From the NCBI RefSeq assembly GCF_014641075.1, contig NZ_BMHP01000004.1, positions 186,001 through 250,000 on the forward strand: 64,000 bases of DNA, in the 5' to 3' direction. A program made the position numbers and the translations under genes. The stretch comes from Paenibacillus nasutitermitis (GTDB lineage: Bacteria > Bacillota > Bacilli > Paenibacillales > Paenibacillaceae). Below the pieces are notes generated by a model. That model searched no databases and was not told the DNA's origin. It saw only the letters and a list, made by a program, of their open reading frames with translations. Shown one piece after another: positions 17,348-26,021 of this stretch (position 1 is the stretch's first letter; every line of letters begins with the position of its first letter).

Positions 17348-17392
17348 TATAGGTACGAATGTCCGGTTCTTTAATTGTAGCATGTACGCATG
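17348..17392 (+). promoter_or_regulatory. Putative autoregulatory operators before the GntR gene
   Basis: GTACGAATG (17353-17361) and GTACGCATG (17384-17392) start 31 bases apart, about three helical turns. The first lies within TATAGGTAC-GA-ATGT (17348-17362), the near-duplicate of the operon site on the opposite strand. This placement suggests autoregulation. Confidence 0.5.
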
Positions 17393-17576
17393 AAAAAGAA
17401 AACAGCTGCTAAAGGGAACGAAAAGACTGGATGTAAGGAGCCATGGTGTTATCTGATGAGGGGCAAATGAGGCTTGGAAAACGAGATTGCTGATTTTGAT
17501 AGCGATTGATAACGTGATGATCGGTATGTCGTACTATGTTATAATGGGCATAATTTTGTATATTTGAGGTGTGGTT

Positions 17577-19361
17577 TTGACAAAAAAAGCAAAAATAATC
17601 GCATTTATCCTAATGATTGTTTCGGTAATCGGCTGCTTGCCGCTGCTTGCGGAGCGTTGGCAGGCCGAGCACAGCGACAATAAAGTGGAGTTCGCCGTTC
17701 CGGGAGCCTGGATTCTGGGGCCGGACGGTAAAGTTGACATCAATCAGGCGAAGCGCTGGAAACAGGGGGGAGCGACAACCGTCATGCTGGACAACTCCTC
17801 GCTGCCGGCGGATTCGCGAGGCCTGGATGGCCAGCTGCCGGAGACTTACCGGGCAGCCGCCGCCGCTTTGCGTCAGGAAGGACTGCAGGTGACGGCTTAT
17901 GTCCGCCCGGAGGCTGTTCCAGTGAATGAGCCGCAACTGGACGAAATGTTCCAGGGGCTCTTCGAAGCAGGCATTGACCGCGTTCAATTCGCAGGGATGG
18001 AAATTCCGGGATACCCGGATCAACTGAAGCCTCTTGGCCTCGCTATTTCCGGACATGGGCTGCATTCCGTTCTGGTGAAGAGCCAGAAGGGGGCTTTGGA
18101 GCTTTCGCGTCAAAGCGATTATATGTCCATCCGCAGCTTGTTCTTTGATAGGCCAAAGCTCAGCGCCATGAACGTCAGAGAGGCGGCGGATGCCTTTGAG
18201 CTTGGCGTGCGCGAACGCGGGATTAGGCTTATTACCTTCATGCCTGGAAGCTCCGGCGAGGGAAACGCACCGGATGGCGATGGCGGCGTATCTTCCGCCG
18301 CGTATGAAGAACATGCGGGGAACATCATAAAAGCTCTGCGCACGGAGCTTGGCGAAAATTACAGATTTGGCGGTGCAGCGCCCATATCGACACTTATGGA
18401 AACGCCAGGAAAGCTTGCGCGGATCCTCCCGGTTATGGGGATCGGCGCTTTATTTCTGCTGCTGGGCAGCTGCCTGTTCGGCTTTTTGTCCAGAACGATG
18501 CAGGGTGCCGTTATCATCGCGGTAACGGCTGCCACGGTTCTCTTAACGGCAGCCTGGTTGTTCGCTCCCGATCCCTGGGCAGGACGGACCCAGAGCGTTA
18601 TCGCCCTTTGGGGTGCCATATCGGCCCCAACAGCCGCAGTGCTGTGGCTGCGCGAGCGGTTGAAGCGCCGCCATGACTCCCGGTTATCAGACGGGCAAAG
18701 TGGTATGGGGCTCCTTTCGGCCATTGCGGCTTATATCGGTGCATTGGCGATCACTTCAGCTGGTATCGTCTACGTGACCTCGCTGCTAAGCGATATTTCC
18801 TATTTGGCATATGTGGATCTGTTCCGCGGCGTCAAGCTGCTCTATGTCGGTCCAATCGCGTTGATTACCGCTTGTCTGCTGCTTGACGGCGGTTGGCAGG
18901 GCATGCGTTCCAAACCAAGACCATCCTTCCCGGCTGCAGGCGGAGCATCCGGCCGCCGGAGGATTTGGCTGGGCGGAACGGTACTGCTTGCCGTCGCTGC
19001 GCTGCTGGTCTTCCTGCTGGTCCGTACAGGCAACAGCGACCTGGTGCTTCCTTATGAAGGAGAGCTGCGGCAGCTGCTGACAGACTGGTTCGGCATTCGG
19101 CCGCGGACGAAAGAATGGCTGATCGGCCATCCGCTGCTCATGGCTGCCGCCTGCCTGCTGGCTTGCCGGAATAGAGGTGCTGTTATTCTTCCTGTTGCGG
19201 CCATCGGATTGTGCTCGATGATGAATACCTTTACGCATCTGCATTCCCCGCTTGCCGTGTCCTTGACCCGTTCATGGACCGGCGCTCTGTTCGGCGGCCT
19301 TATCGGGCTTACGATTTATCTCCTTTTATTCAGACGGAGCGACAAACCATACAGATACTAG
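17577..19361 (+). CDS. Large multi-spanning membrane protein (DUF5693-like)
   Basis: This protein is about 594 residues. An N-terminal hydrophobic anchor (IIAFILMIVSVIGCLPLLAE) is followed by an extracytoplasmic region of about 230 residues with alternating helix/strand pattern (GPDGKVDINQAKRWKQGGAT, QFAGMEIPGYP). About eight hydrophobic spans follow. KEWLIGHPLLMAAACLLACR and MNTFTHLHSPLAVSLTR near the C-terminus resemble the DUF5693 family often linked to cell-surface polymer genes. The start is probably TTG 17577, 5-6 bases after TGAGGTG. A perfect TATAAT lies at 17540-17545, with no good -35 box. A glycosidase gene follows 14 bases later. Its function is unknown. Confidence 0.62.
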   Translation: MTKKAKIIAFILMIVSVIGCLPLLAERWQAEHSDNKVEFAVPGAWILGPDGKVDINQAKRWKQGGATTVMLDNSSLPADSRGLDGQLPETYRAAAAALRQEGLQVTAYVRPEAVPVNEPQLDEMFQGLFEAGIDRVQFAGMEIPGYPDQLKPLGLAISGHGLHSVLVKSQKGALELSRQSDYMSIRSLFFDRPKLSAMNVREAADAFELGVRERGIRLITFMPGSSGEGNAPDGDGGVSSAAYEEHAGNIIKALRTELGENYRFGGAAPISTLMETPGKLARILPVMGIGALFLLLGSCLFGFLSRTMQGAVIIAVTAATVLLTAAWLFAPDPWAGRTQSVIALWGAISAPTAAVLWLRERLKRRHDSRLSDGQSGMGLLSAIAAYIGALAITSAGIVYVTSLLSDISYLAYVDLFRGVKLLYVGPIALITACLLLDGGWQGMRSKPRPSFPAAGGASGRRRIWLGGTVLLAVAALLVFLLVRTGNSDLVLPYEGELRQLLTDWFGIRPRTKEWLIGHPLLMAAACLLACRNRGAVILPVAAIGLCSMMNTFTHLHSPLAVSLTRSWTGALFGGLIGLTIYLLLFRRSDKPYRY

Positions 19362-19375
19362 TAGGGGGATAAACT

Positions 19376-20764
19376 GTGATAGAAATAAATATCAAGCGCC
19401 GTAGAAGATCGGTCTGGCTGTGGATTCTGTGCGGAGTGGTCATGCTGATCCAGTTGGCGATGTTCGGTTATGTCGGGTACAACCAGTACCGTGTCGTTGA
19501 CAAGCAGGACTGGACCATTCATACCCGGCTCAGTGGTTATCCGCTGGCTAAGGCCGAGCCGGTCGAGGGCGTTTATTTGGGCGGTTATGTGCTGCAGAAC
19601 CCATCCATCGATTTCAGCATGAAGACGTTTAATGAACGGACAGGACGGCCTCATGCCAGCTTTTTCAAATATGTCGGGTATGGCAAGCCGTTTCCGGCCA
19701 AATGGGTGGAACAGGTGAAATCCGTCGGGGCCGTGCCGCATATTGCTTTTGAGCCCAATGGAGGGCTTGACGAGGTCCAGGATAATGCGTATCTGCAGCA
19801 ATTCGCCGATGAGGCAGGCAAAGCCGGCGTGCCGGTCTTTATGCGCTTCGCCTCTGAAATGAACGGGACCTGGACAGCTTACAGCGGCGATCCCGTCAAG
19901 TATATCGAGAAATGGAAACTGGTGCATGGCATATTCGAGGAACGGGCGCCCAATATCGTCATGACCTGGGCGGTGCTGTCCGTTCCCGAGGAAACCGTCG
20001 AGAGCTTCTATCCCGGCGACGACTACGTCGACTGGGTCGGAGTGAACGTGTACAGCGTTAAATACCATAACGACAGCCGGCTCCACGCCGCGGATTTTGA
20101 AGATCCGCTCGATTTGCTTAATTTTGTTTATGACCGCTTCAGCCGCACCAAGCCGATCATGGTGTCGGAGTATGGCGCGACCCATTATACGGTTACGGAC
20201 GAGAAGACGGACAACGGGTTTGCGGCGGACAAAATCAGCCGTTTCTATCAGGGGCTGCCGGACAAATACCCGCGCGTGAAGGCTGTCTTTTATTTCGATG
20301 TCAATAATACGGCCGAGTACAACGCAAAGCGGAGGATCAATGATTATTCCGTCACGACGGAGAAGGAAGTGCTGGCCGCATACAGCGGGGCGATAAGCCG
20401 TCCGGAATATCTGGAAAAGGTAGAGCCTGCGAGCGTTCAGGGCACCAGCGCGGACCAGACCTTCACCTACAGAGGCCTGATCTACGGGAAGGACGGCGAG
20501 ATTTTTGCCGATGAAGCCTTCTATACCCGGACGCTTGGTCTAAAGCTTGAGAAGGATGGCGGTTCTGTTAAGGCCGGCAAGGACGGACAATCCGTTCAAG
20601 TAAAGTCCAGCAAGAAAAGAATCTGGGCAGGCTATCATTATATCAATTATCTTCCACGCTACCGCAGCGTGACGGCGCTGCCGCTTAAAGAGACCCTGGA
20701 GCCGCTTGGCTATCGGGTGGAAATCACAGATCTGGATGTATACGTCGAGCCGCCTGCGAGCTGA
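19376..20764 (+). CDS. Membrane-anchored GH26-like glycosidase with C-terminal add-on domain
   Basis: This 462-residue protein has a basic N-terminus and one transmembrane anchor (WLWILCGVVMLIQLAMFGYV). Residues about 60-360 match the GH26/beta-mannanase-like barrel. FMRFASEMNGTW carries the likely acid/base Glu161 and IMVSEYGATH the likely nucleophile Glu265. The last 100 residues (SADQTFTYRGLIYGKDGEIF to TALPLKETLEPLGYRVEI) resemble the copper-amine-oxidase-N/stalk domain common on Bacillales surface proteins. It uses a GTG start after AGGGGGAT and is the second gene of an operon with the membrane protein. It may trim a surface polysaccharide; the substrate is unproven. Confidence 0.78.
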   Translation: MIEINIKRRRRSVWLWILCGVVMLIQLAMFGYVGYNQYRVVDKQDWTIHTRLSGYPLAKAEPVEGVYLGGYVLQNPSIDFSMKTFNERTGRPHASFFKYVGYGKPFPAKWVEQVKSVGAVPHIAFEPNGGLDEVQDNAYLQQFADEAGKAGVPVFMRFASEMNGTWTAYSGDPVKYIEKWKLVHGIFEERAPNIVMTWAVLSVPEETVESFYPGDDYVDWVGVNVYSVKYHNDSRLHAADFEDPLDLLNFVYDRFSRTKPIMVSEYGATHYTVTDEKTDNGFAADKISRFYQGLPDKYPRVKAVFYFDVNNTAEYNAKRRINDYSVTTEKEVLAAYSGAISRPEYLEKVEPASVQGTSADQTFTYRGLIYGKDGEIFADEAFYTRTLGLKLEKDGGSVKAGKDGQSVQVKSSKKRIWAGYHYINYLPRYRSVTALPLKETLEPLGYRVEITDLDVYVEPPAS

Positions 20765-20814
20765 ATGTCTCCGGGATGATGGCGGCTATACATAACTAGG
20801 GTGTGAAATAAGGG

Positions 20815-20850
20815 CATGGAACCTGATTGGGTTTCATGTCTTTGTTGTTT
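20815..20850 (+). terminator. Likely terminator after the glycosidase operon
   Basis: CATGGAACC pairs with GGTTTCATG around TGATTG with one mismatch, followed by TCTTTGTTGTTT. The T-run is interrupted, so it may be only partly efficient. Confidence 0.5.
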
Positions 20851-20934
20851 AATGGGGAAGCAGGGAAAGTTCCGGTTCAGCAGCTCCGCCGCCGGGGTAT
20901 AGGATGCTAAAGAAACCGGAAATGGAGAAACGCG

Positions 20935-21609
20935 ATGGATTATATCTATATTGCGGTAAAGCTGATCACTGCCTTTGCAGGACTATGGATCATGACCAGA
21001 CTGCTGGGAAAAAAAGAAATTTCACAACTGACGCCGTTTGATTTTATTTCGTCGCTGATGCTGAGCGAGCTGGTCGGAAACACCATTTATGACCGGGAGG
21101 TTCATTACGGTCAACTCCTGTTTGCGCTTGCCCTTTGGATGGTCTTGTCTTTGTCTCTTGAAAAAATGGTGGAGTTGTTCCCGCGGCTGTCCACAACCTT
21201 GAGCGGCAGACCGGACATTATTATCCGGGGCGGCAGGATCGATGAGAAAGCGATGAAACGCAACAACCTGGATGTGCATCAGATAGGCATGCTGCTGCGG
21301 GAGCAGGAGGTATTCAGCTTGCGGGATGTGGCGTATGCCATCTTTGAAACAAACGGCAACTTGAGCGTATTAAAGACGTCTGCAGCCGAGAGTGTTACCC
21401 GGGGGGACCTGAAGCTTCCGCCCGAGCCGGTGTATCTGAGCCGGATTCTCATCGATAAAGGCTTCATCGAGAAGGATGAGCTCCATGAAATCGGACGGGA
21501 TGAAGGCTGGCTGATAGGAGAGCTCCAGGCACAGGGCATCAACAGGGTGGCGGATGTCTTATATGCCGAATGGTCCGAGGACGGCGGCTTGTATGTACAG
21601 CGGAAATAA
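20935..21609 (+). CDS. DUF421 family membrane protein (YetF-like)
   Basis: This 224-residue protein has three N-terminal membrane spans and the family's conserved start (GLWIMTRLLGKKEISQLTPF, then DFISSLMLSELVGNTIYD). A cytoplasmic domain holds the hallmark IIIRGGRIDEKAMKRNNLDV, and LLREQEVFSLRDVAYAIFET follows. GGAG precedes the ATG. YetF-type proteins form oligomers in the membrane of spores or vegetative cells; their molecular role is not settled. It ends two bases before the convergent PPK2 gene ends. Confidence 0.88.
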   Translation: MDYIYIAVKLITAFAGLWIMTRLLGKKEISQLTPFDFISSLMLSELVGNTIYDREVHYGQLLFALALWMVLSLSLEKMVELFPRLSTTLSGRPDIIIRGGRIDEKAMKRNNLDVHQIGMLLREQEVFSLRDVAYAIFETNGNLSVLKTSAAESVTRGDLKLPPEPVYLSRILIDKGFIEKDELHEIGRDEGWLIGELQAQGINRVADVLYAEWSEDGGLYVQRK

Positions 21610-21611
21610 GT

Positions 21612-22430
21612 TCAATTCTGCTGTTCTTCTGCGCTAAACAGGCTTGTGGCCTCGATATCGGCCTTGGGGTAAGAGAGGTTCATGTCGCGCATCGCCTTGA
21701 CGATAATTTTCAGCACCAGGTAATCGCGGAACCAGCGGTTATTGGACGGCACGATATGCCAGGGGCATTCTTTGGTTCCCGTCGCGGCAAAAACATCCTC
21801 GTAGGCCTGCTGATAATCGTTCCAATAGCGCCTTTCTTCCAGGTCGGCGGGATCGAATTTCCACAGCTTCTCGGGATTTTTCAAACGGTCTTTAATCTTG
21901 TTCAGCTGGAACTCGCGGGAGATATGCAGGAAAATCTTGATGACGCTCACGCCACTGTCCTGCAGAAGATCCTCGAAATGGCGGATATGCTTCAGCCTCG
22001 ACTTGACTTCTTTCCCGCCTATCTTGCCGTGGACGCGGGTAATCAGAACATCCTCGTAATAGGAACGGTTGAATGAGGTCAAATAGCCTTTAGCCGGCGT
22101 AACCTTGTGCGTGCGCCAGAGGAAATCATGCGCGGCTTCGTCCGCGGTCGGCGTCTTGAAGCTTTCTGCGCGGAAGCCTTGGGGATTCAGATTCGCCAGC
22201 ACCTTTTTGATGACCCCATCCTTGCCGCTGCAGTCCATGCCCTGGAACAGGACCAGAACGCCGTTCGTTTTGCTTGCGAACAGCTTTTCCTGCTCCTCCT
22301 GCAATTCTTCCTTTAAGCGCTCAAATTCTTCCTGGATGTCTTCTTTGCTGCCGATTGACGCGGTATCCCCGGGGTCATAGCCGATCAGCTTGACCTTCTC
22401 CCGCTTGCTTAACCGATAATGACTCAGCAT
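21612..22430 (-). CDS. Polyphosphate:nucleotide phosphotransferase (PPK2 family)
   Basis: This 272-residue protein has the PPK2 P-loop (VLFQGMDCSGKDGVIKK, residues about 60-75), the lid region TPTADEAAHDFLWRTHK and Walker B-like FNRSYYEDVLITRVH. It should move phosphate between inorganic polyphosphate and nucleotides, for example ADP/AMP to ATP/ADP. The single-domain length fits class I or III PPK2. AAGGGG lies 13 bases before the ATG. It is convergent with the DUF421 gene, with only two bases between stops and no separate terminator visible. Confidence 0.9.
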   Translation of the reverse strand: MLSHYRLSKREKVKLIGYDPGDTASIGSKEDIQEEFERLKEELQEEQEKLFASKTNGVLVLFQGMDCSGKDGVIKKVLANLNPQGFRAESFKTPTADEAAHDFLWRTHKVTPAKGYLTSFNRSYYEDVLITRVHGKIGGKEVKSRLKHIRHFEDLLQDSGVSVIKIFLHISREFQLNKIKDRLKNPEKLWKFDPADLEERRYWNDYQQAYEDVFAATGTKECPWHIVPSNNRWFRDYLVLKIIVKAMRDMNLSYPKADIEATSLFSAEEQQN

Positions 22431-22619
22431 GACTTTTGAACAACCCCTTCTATTGCCAACATACTGGCGGACATGAATTGAAATTACCTCAGACAGGATA
22501 GATGAATCAGGTATGAAATTGAAATTTGAATCGATGCTCTCCTCTTCTTGTAGTTACCTTTTACATTATAATGGATTATAATTGATGGCAAATAGATGTA
22601 TCGGAAAGGGCGTGCGAAT

Positions 22620-23144
22620 ATGGAACAATTGCGGTATCCTATCGGGGAATTCAAGCGTGAAGGCAAGCTGGATGAGTTGGCGAGGGCAAGTCTGATCGGC
22701 ATGCTGTCCCAGGCTCCGGCGCTGCTGTCCCAGGCGGTATCAGGACTGACGGAGCAGCAGCAGGACAGCCCCTACCGGCCCGATGGCTGGACAGTGAGAC
22801 AGGTTGTCCATCATCTGGCAGACGCCAGCATGAACGGCTACATCCGGACCAAGCTTCTTCTGACGGAAGAGCAGCCTATGGTCAAGCCGTTCGATGAAGA
22901 CAGCTGGGCACAGCTTCCGGATACGAAGAATGCGCCGATCGAGCTCTCATTGACCCTGCATGACCGGCTGCACCGGCGCTGGGTGATGCTGCTCAAATCG
23001 ATACCGGCGGGAAGCTTCGAGCGGTCATATAATCATCCAGCTAATGGCTTGTGGTCGCTTGATGATGCCTTAGCTTTCTTTGCCTGGCATAACCGCCATC
23101 ATACGACGCATATTACTTCGCTGCGTAAGCGGATGGACTGGTAG
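22620..23144 (+). CDS. YfiT/DinB family protein, probable bacillithiol transferase-type
   Basis: This 174-residue four-helix DinB-fold protein is of the YfiT type: MEQLRYPIGEFK, YRPDGWTVRQVVHHLADASM (first metal-ligand His) and FFAWHNRHHTTHI (second and third ligands). YfiT relatives are metal-dependent and are grouped with bacillithiol S-transferases involved in thiol detoxification. I start at ATG 22620, with GAAAGGG about 9 bases upstream. It is followed closely by a DNA repair gene, suggesting an electrophile/alkylation-stress theme, which is inference. Confidence 0.88.
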   Translation: MEQLRYPIGEFKREGKLDELARASLIGMLSQAPALLSQAVSGLTEQQQDSPYRPDGWTVRQVVHHLADASMNGYIRTKLLLTEEQPMVKPFDEDSWAQLPDTKNAPIELSLTLHDRLHRRWVMLLKSIPAGSFERSYNHPANGLWSLDDALAFFAWHNRHHTTHITSLRKRMDW

Positions 23145-23187
23145 CCGCGATTTTTAAGAAAAAGAAAAAACAGCAGGATGGGGGCAG

Positions 23188-23898
23188 ATGATGACGACGG
23201 CGGAAATCATGAACAAACTGGAGCAGATGGGAACCGAACAAACCAGACGAACCTTTCAGAATCATGGTGCAAGTCAACCGCTATTCGGCGTGAAAATCGG
23301 CGACTTGAAGAAGCTGGTCAAGGAGGTCCGCAAGGATCAGCAATTGGCGGCCGCCCTGTATGCTACGGGTAACAGCGATGCTATGTACCTGGCGGGACTT
23401 GCGATAGATCCGGCTTCTATAAAGAAAGAGCTGCTGCAGACTTGGGTGAAGCAGGCCAATTGGTATATGCTTTCCGAATATACGGTGGCCGGCGTAGCGG
23501 CGGAGAGTCCTTACGCGCTGGAGCTGGCCCGTGAATGGATGGATTCGGACGAGGAGCTGATCGCTGCCTGCGGGTGGAGCACCTACGCAAATTATATATC
23601 CGTAACGCCCGATGCCGATTTGGATTTGAATGAAATACGGTCCCTGTTGGATAAAGCGGAGCAGACAATTCATAGCGAGCGGAACCGCGTTCGTTATACG
23701 ATGAACGGATTTGTTATTATAGCGGGCTCGGCAGTTGCCTCTCTGCATGAAGAGGCATTAGCGGCTGCGGGCCGGATAGGCAAGGTCCAGGTGAATATGG
23801 GACAGACCGCCTGCAAGGTGCCGCCGGCTGATGCATACATTCAGAAAGTTAAAGCGCGGGGGAAAATAGGGGTCAAGAAAAAAACCTGCATTTGCTAG
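23188..23898 (+). CDS. DNA alkylation repair protein (AlkD/AlkC HEAT-repeat type)
   Basis: This 236-residue, helix-rich protein resembles the DNA alkylation repair enzyme family: FGVKIGDLKKLVKEVRKD near the N-terminus, NSDAMYLAGLAIDP, WYMLSEYTVAGVAAESPYAL and WSTYANYISVT. The family removes bulky or charged alkylated bases by HEAT-like-repeat glycosylases. The C-terminus VNMGQTACKVPPADAYIQKV is typical of the YhaZ/YhjX-like branch. GGGGG precedes two adjacent ATGs (23188 or 23191). It lies 43 bases after the YfiT-like gene. Confidence 0.8.
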   Translation: MMTTAEIMNKLEQMGTEQTRRTFQNHGASQPLFGVKIGDLKKLVKEVRKDQQLAAALYATGNSDAMYLAGLAIDPASIKKELLQTWVKQANWYMLSEYTVAGVAAESPYALELAREWMDSDEELIAACGWSTYANYISVTPDADLDLNEIRSLLDKAEQTIHSERNRVRYTMNGFVIIAGSAVASLHEEALAAAGRIGKVQVNMGQTACKVPPADAYIQKVKARGKIGVKKKTCIC

Positions 23899-23939
23899 AA
23901 ATGGTCATTCCATCATCCATGAAGTCAGGTGGTCGGCTG

Positions 23940-24380
23940 ATGAAAATAACGGTATGTGTCGCGTCAGATCTGAACGAGTATGATCTGACCGCTCTGCTGC
24001 ATCAGAGCATGGCGGAGGGGTATCGGCATATAAGCCGGTTGGTGAACGATTACGCGGATGACAGCAACCGTTTTGACCGGTTGGGAGAAGCTTTGTTTGT
24101 CGCAATTCGCAGTGGAAGCGTTATCGCAGTCGGAGGCCTGAATATGGAGGTTGAAGGGGATATCCGCACCGGGCGCGTACGTCGCGTTTATGTGGCACGC
24201 GATTGCAGAAGACTTGGCGCTGGAAGGCTGCTCATGGAGGCCATCATAGATTTTGCCCGGTTAAACACCCGGATCCTCACGCTACGCACCTCGAACCCGG
24301 CAGCGGATTTATTCTACCGCTCCCTCGGTTTTGAACCGGAATCCACAGGCGAGCGGATTACGCACCGGCTGCTGTTATAG
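23940..24380 (+). CDS. GNAT family N-acetyltransferase
   Basis: This 146-residue acetyltransferase has the GNAT core: FVAIRSGSVIAVGGLNM, GRVRRVYVARDCRRLGAGRL with the acetyl-CoA pyrophosphate-binding RRLGAG, then LTLRTSNPAADLFYRSLGFE. AGGTGG is 7 bases before ATG 23940. The 13-base gap to the following TIR-domain gene suggests co-transcription. The acceptor molecule is unknown; an RNA-, toxin- or metabolite-directed role cannot be distinguished. Confidence 0.86.
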   Translation: MKITVCVASDLNEYDLTALLHQSMAEGYRHISRLVNDYADDSNRFDRLGEALFVAIRSGSVIAVGGLNMEVEGDIRTGRVRRVYVARDCRRLGAGRLLMEAIIDFARLNTRILTLRTSNPAADLFYRSLGFEPESTGERITHRLLL

Positions 24381-24393
24381 AAAAGGAGTATCT

Positions 24394-25410
24394 ATGGTGA
24401 ACCTGAAACCGAAAGTTTTTATCGGCTCGTCTCGCGAAGCGATCGCTTATGTCGAAGCGATTCATGAACGTCTATCGTACACCGCGGAAGTCACACCTTG
24501 GCATGCGGGCGTTTTTCAAGGAAATGATTATCCGATGGAGGCGCTGGAACGCCAGCTGGATTCCAATGATTTTGCCGTTTTTGTATTATCTCCCGATGAT
24601 GTCGTCCGTATGAGGGGAAAAACCTATTTTGCCGCGCGGGACAATACGATGTTTGAAATGGGGTTGTTCTGGGGCAAGCTCCGCCGGGGGCGCGTGTTCT
24701 TCGTTATTCCCGACCAGGTTCCCGCCGCACGGGACGGGGAGGTTGTGGACGACTATCGTCTGGCGAGCGATCTGGACGGGCTGACGGTGTTGAAATACGA
24801 AGCGGGCCGGACCGATTCCAACCGCATCGCTGCTCTCAGCCAAGCATGCTCGTTCATGTTGGGGCGTATGAATGAGCTTGGTATCTTCCCCTCACCGGAG
24901 AAGGCGCTCGAAACGGCAAGACAGGAGCTCGCGATGTTTCGTTCAGTGGTCCATTTCTACCGGGATTTCAACAAAGGGATTCTGGGCAGAAACGGACACG
25001 AGAACCAGTTGATCGATGCGGTGCGGAACGCTTTTGAGGCCGGATGTATCCATTATAAAGTGAAGGGTGCGGCGCTATGGGCGGCCAGCTCTGATGAAAT
25101 CCGGCAAACTGCGGGTAATGTAGGGAAAGACCGCATATACTCTATACAAGCCAATAACAAGCTGGGAGCGGGAGAGCCGCGGAAACTGGTGGTGGATGCC
25201 TATCTCAACAGCAAAATTGAGTTCATCCAGATCGGCCAGGACATTGTAAATGAATATTTGCTGTGCTATCCTATAAGCAACACGCATGTGATCAGCATTC
25301 ATATTACCGGTCATTCTCCTGTTGGGCCCAAAGAGTTTGAAGAGCTGTTTGAACGCAATCAGGGACTGATGGGAATGATACATCATTTATTTGGAGGGGA
25401 TTGGGCATGA
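24394..25410 (+). CDS. TIR-domain nucleotide-binding protein (CAP12/Pycsar-TIR type)
   Basis: This is a 338-residue protein. Residues 7-115 match the predicted nucleotide-binding TIR-like domain seen in CBASS CAP12/STING and Pycsar effectors: KVFIGSSREAIAYVEAI, SNDFAVFVLSPDDVVRMRGK, AARDNTMFEMGLFWGKLRRG with the candidate catalytic Glu88, then RVFFVIP. Such domains cleave NAD+ in anti-phage defence. Residues about 160-338 are a separate domain (VHFYRDFNKGILGRNGHENQ, HVISIHITGH) that I do not recognise; it may be a GAF-like sensor. AAAAGGAG precedes the ATG. Its stop overlaps the start of a small ORF. No cyclase gene is visible nearby. Confidence 0.78.
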   Translation: MVNLKPKVFIGSSREAIAYVEAIHERLSYTAEVTPWHAGVFQGNDYPMEALERQLDSNDFAVFVLSPDDVVRMRGKTYFAARDNTMFEMGLFWGKLRRGRVFFVIPDQVPAARDGEVVDDYRLASDLDGLTVLKYEAGRTDSNRIAALSQACSFMLGRMNELGIFPSPEKALETARQELAMFRSVVHFYRDFNKGILGRNGHENQLIDAVRNAFEAGCIHYKVKGAALWAASSDEIRQTAGNVGKDRIYSIQANNKLGAGEPRKLVVDAYLNSKIEFIQIGQDIVNEYLLCYPISNTHVISIHITGHSPVGPKEFEELFERNQGLMGMIHHLFGGDWA

Positions 25411-25592
25411 ACAGAGCATTCGACCGCAAGCATGGCACGAAGGACATCCCTGTTTATACCGCCCGTGATTCCAATCTACCGGCAAGGCGGGAGAAACCGG
25501 CTGTCGTTTCGGTTCCCACTACGGATGGCGACAAGGAAGGCATCGTCGTTTTTTCCAGAAAAGCCGCCTATATGAAGCCCTCATTTCTATAA
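25407..25592 (+). CDS. Small protein coupled to the TIR-domain gene
   Basis: This 61-residue ORF starts with an ATGA overlap on the TIR gene's stop codon, with its own GGAGGGG 7 bases upstream. This is good evidence that it is real and co-translated. The sequence is basic and polar (MNRAFDRKHGTKDIPVYTAR), has no membrane segment or Cys, and ends KAAYMKPSFL. I recognise no family. By position it could be an inhibitor, partner or sensor for the TIR protein. A strong terminator follows 10 bases later, closing the transcript. Confidence 0.6.
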   Translation: MNRAFDRKHGTKDIPVYTARDSNLPARREKPAVVSVPTTDGDKEGIVVFSRKAAYMKPSFL

Positions 25593-25601
25593 TTGACACA
25601 T

Positions 25602-25632
25602 CCTTCCGGCTGGTCCGGAAGGTTTTTATTTT
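25602..25632 (+). terminator. Strong rho-independent terminator
   Basis: CCTTCCGG (25602-25609) pairs perfectly with CCGGAAGG (25615-25622), with a 5-base loop, followed by TTTTTATTTT. It ends the repair/GNAT/TIR transcript. Confidence 0.92.
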
Positions 25633-25805
25633 ATCTTCGTACTATTTCCGCACAACCCGGAATAAGCTAAGCAGGTGTGACAGCATATTACAATGTTACA
25701 ATATTGTAGCAAGCTTGCGCATTGGATTGAAAGCGTTCTCTCTTTCCCCTATACTTAGCCTAGATACCGAAATGGTTCATACTAAATGATTAGGGAGGGC
25801 GAAAG

Positions 25806-26021
25806 GTGGTTAAAGAATGGGTAACCGTGAGTGTTATTGCATTTGGTGTAATTATTGCCATCGTTGGTGTGGTTGCCTATTTGCGCATGTACAAAAAAGT
25901 CGCCTGGTCGTCCTCCCAGGCCCCGGAAGCCGCGGAGCAGCCGATTGAGTCCGTTACCGATTCCCCGGCCCTGTTGGAGCCGGAATTAGAATCCGCCAAG
26001 GATAGAACCGACAAGAGCTAA
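25806..26021 (+). CDS. Small single-span membrane protein
   Basis: This 71-residue protein has one N-terminal transmembrane helix (VSVIAFGVIIAIVGVVAYLR, residues about 7-27), a short basic stretch and an acidic, Pro/Ser-rich tail of about 38 residues. It uses a GTG start behind GGGAGGG. It lies alone between terminators in the 213-base gap after the TIR gene and before the Ter island. I recognise no family. Confidence 0.6.
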   Translation: MVKEWVTVSVIAFGVIIAIVGVVAYLRMYKKVAWSSSQAPEAAEQPIESVTDSPALLEPELESAKDRTDKS

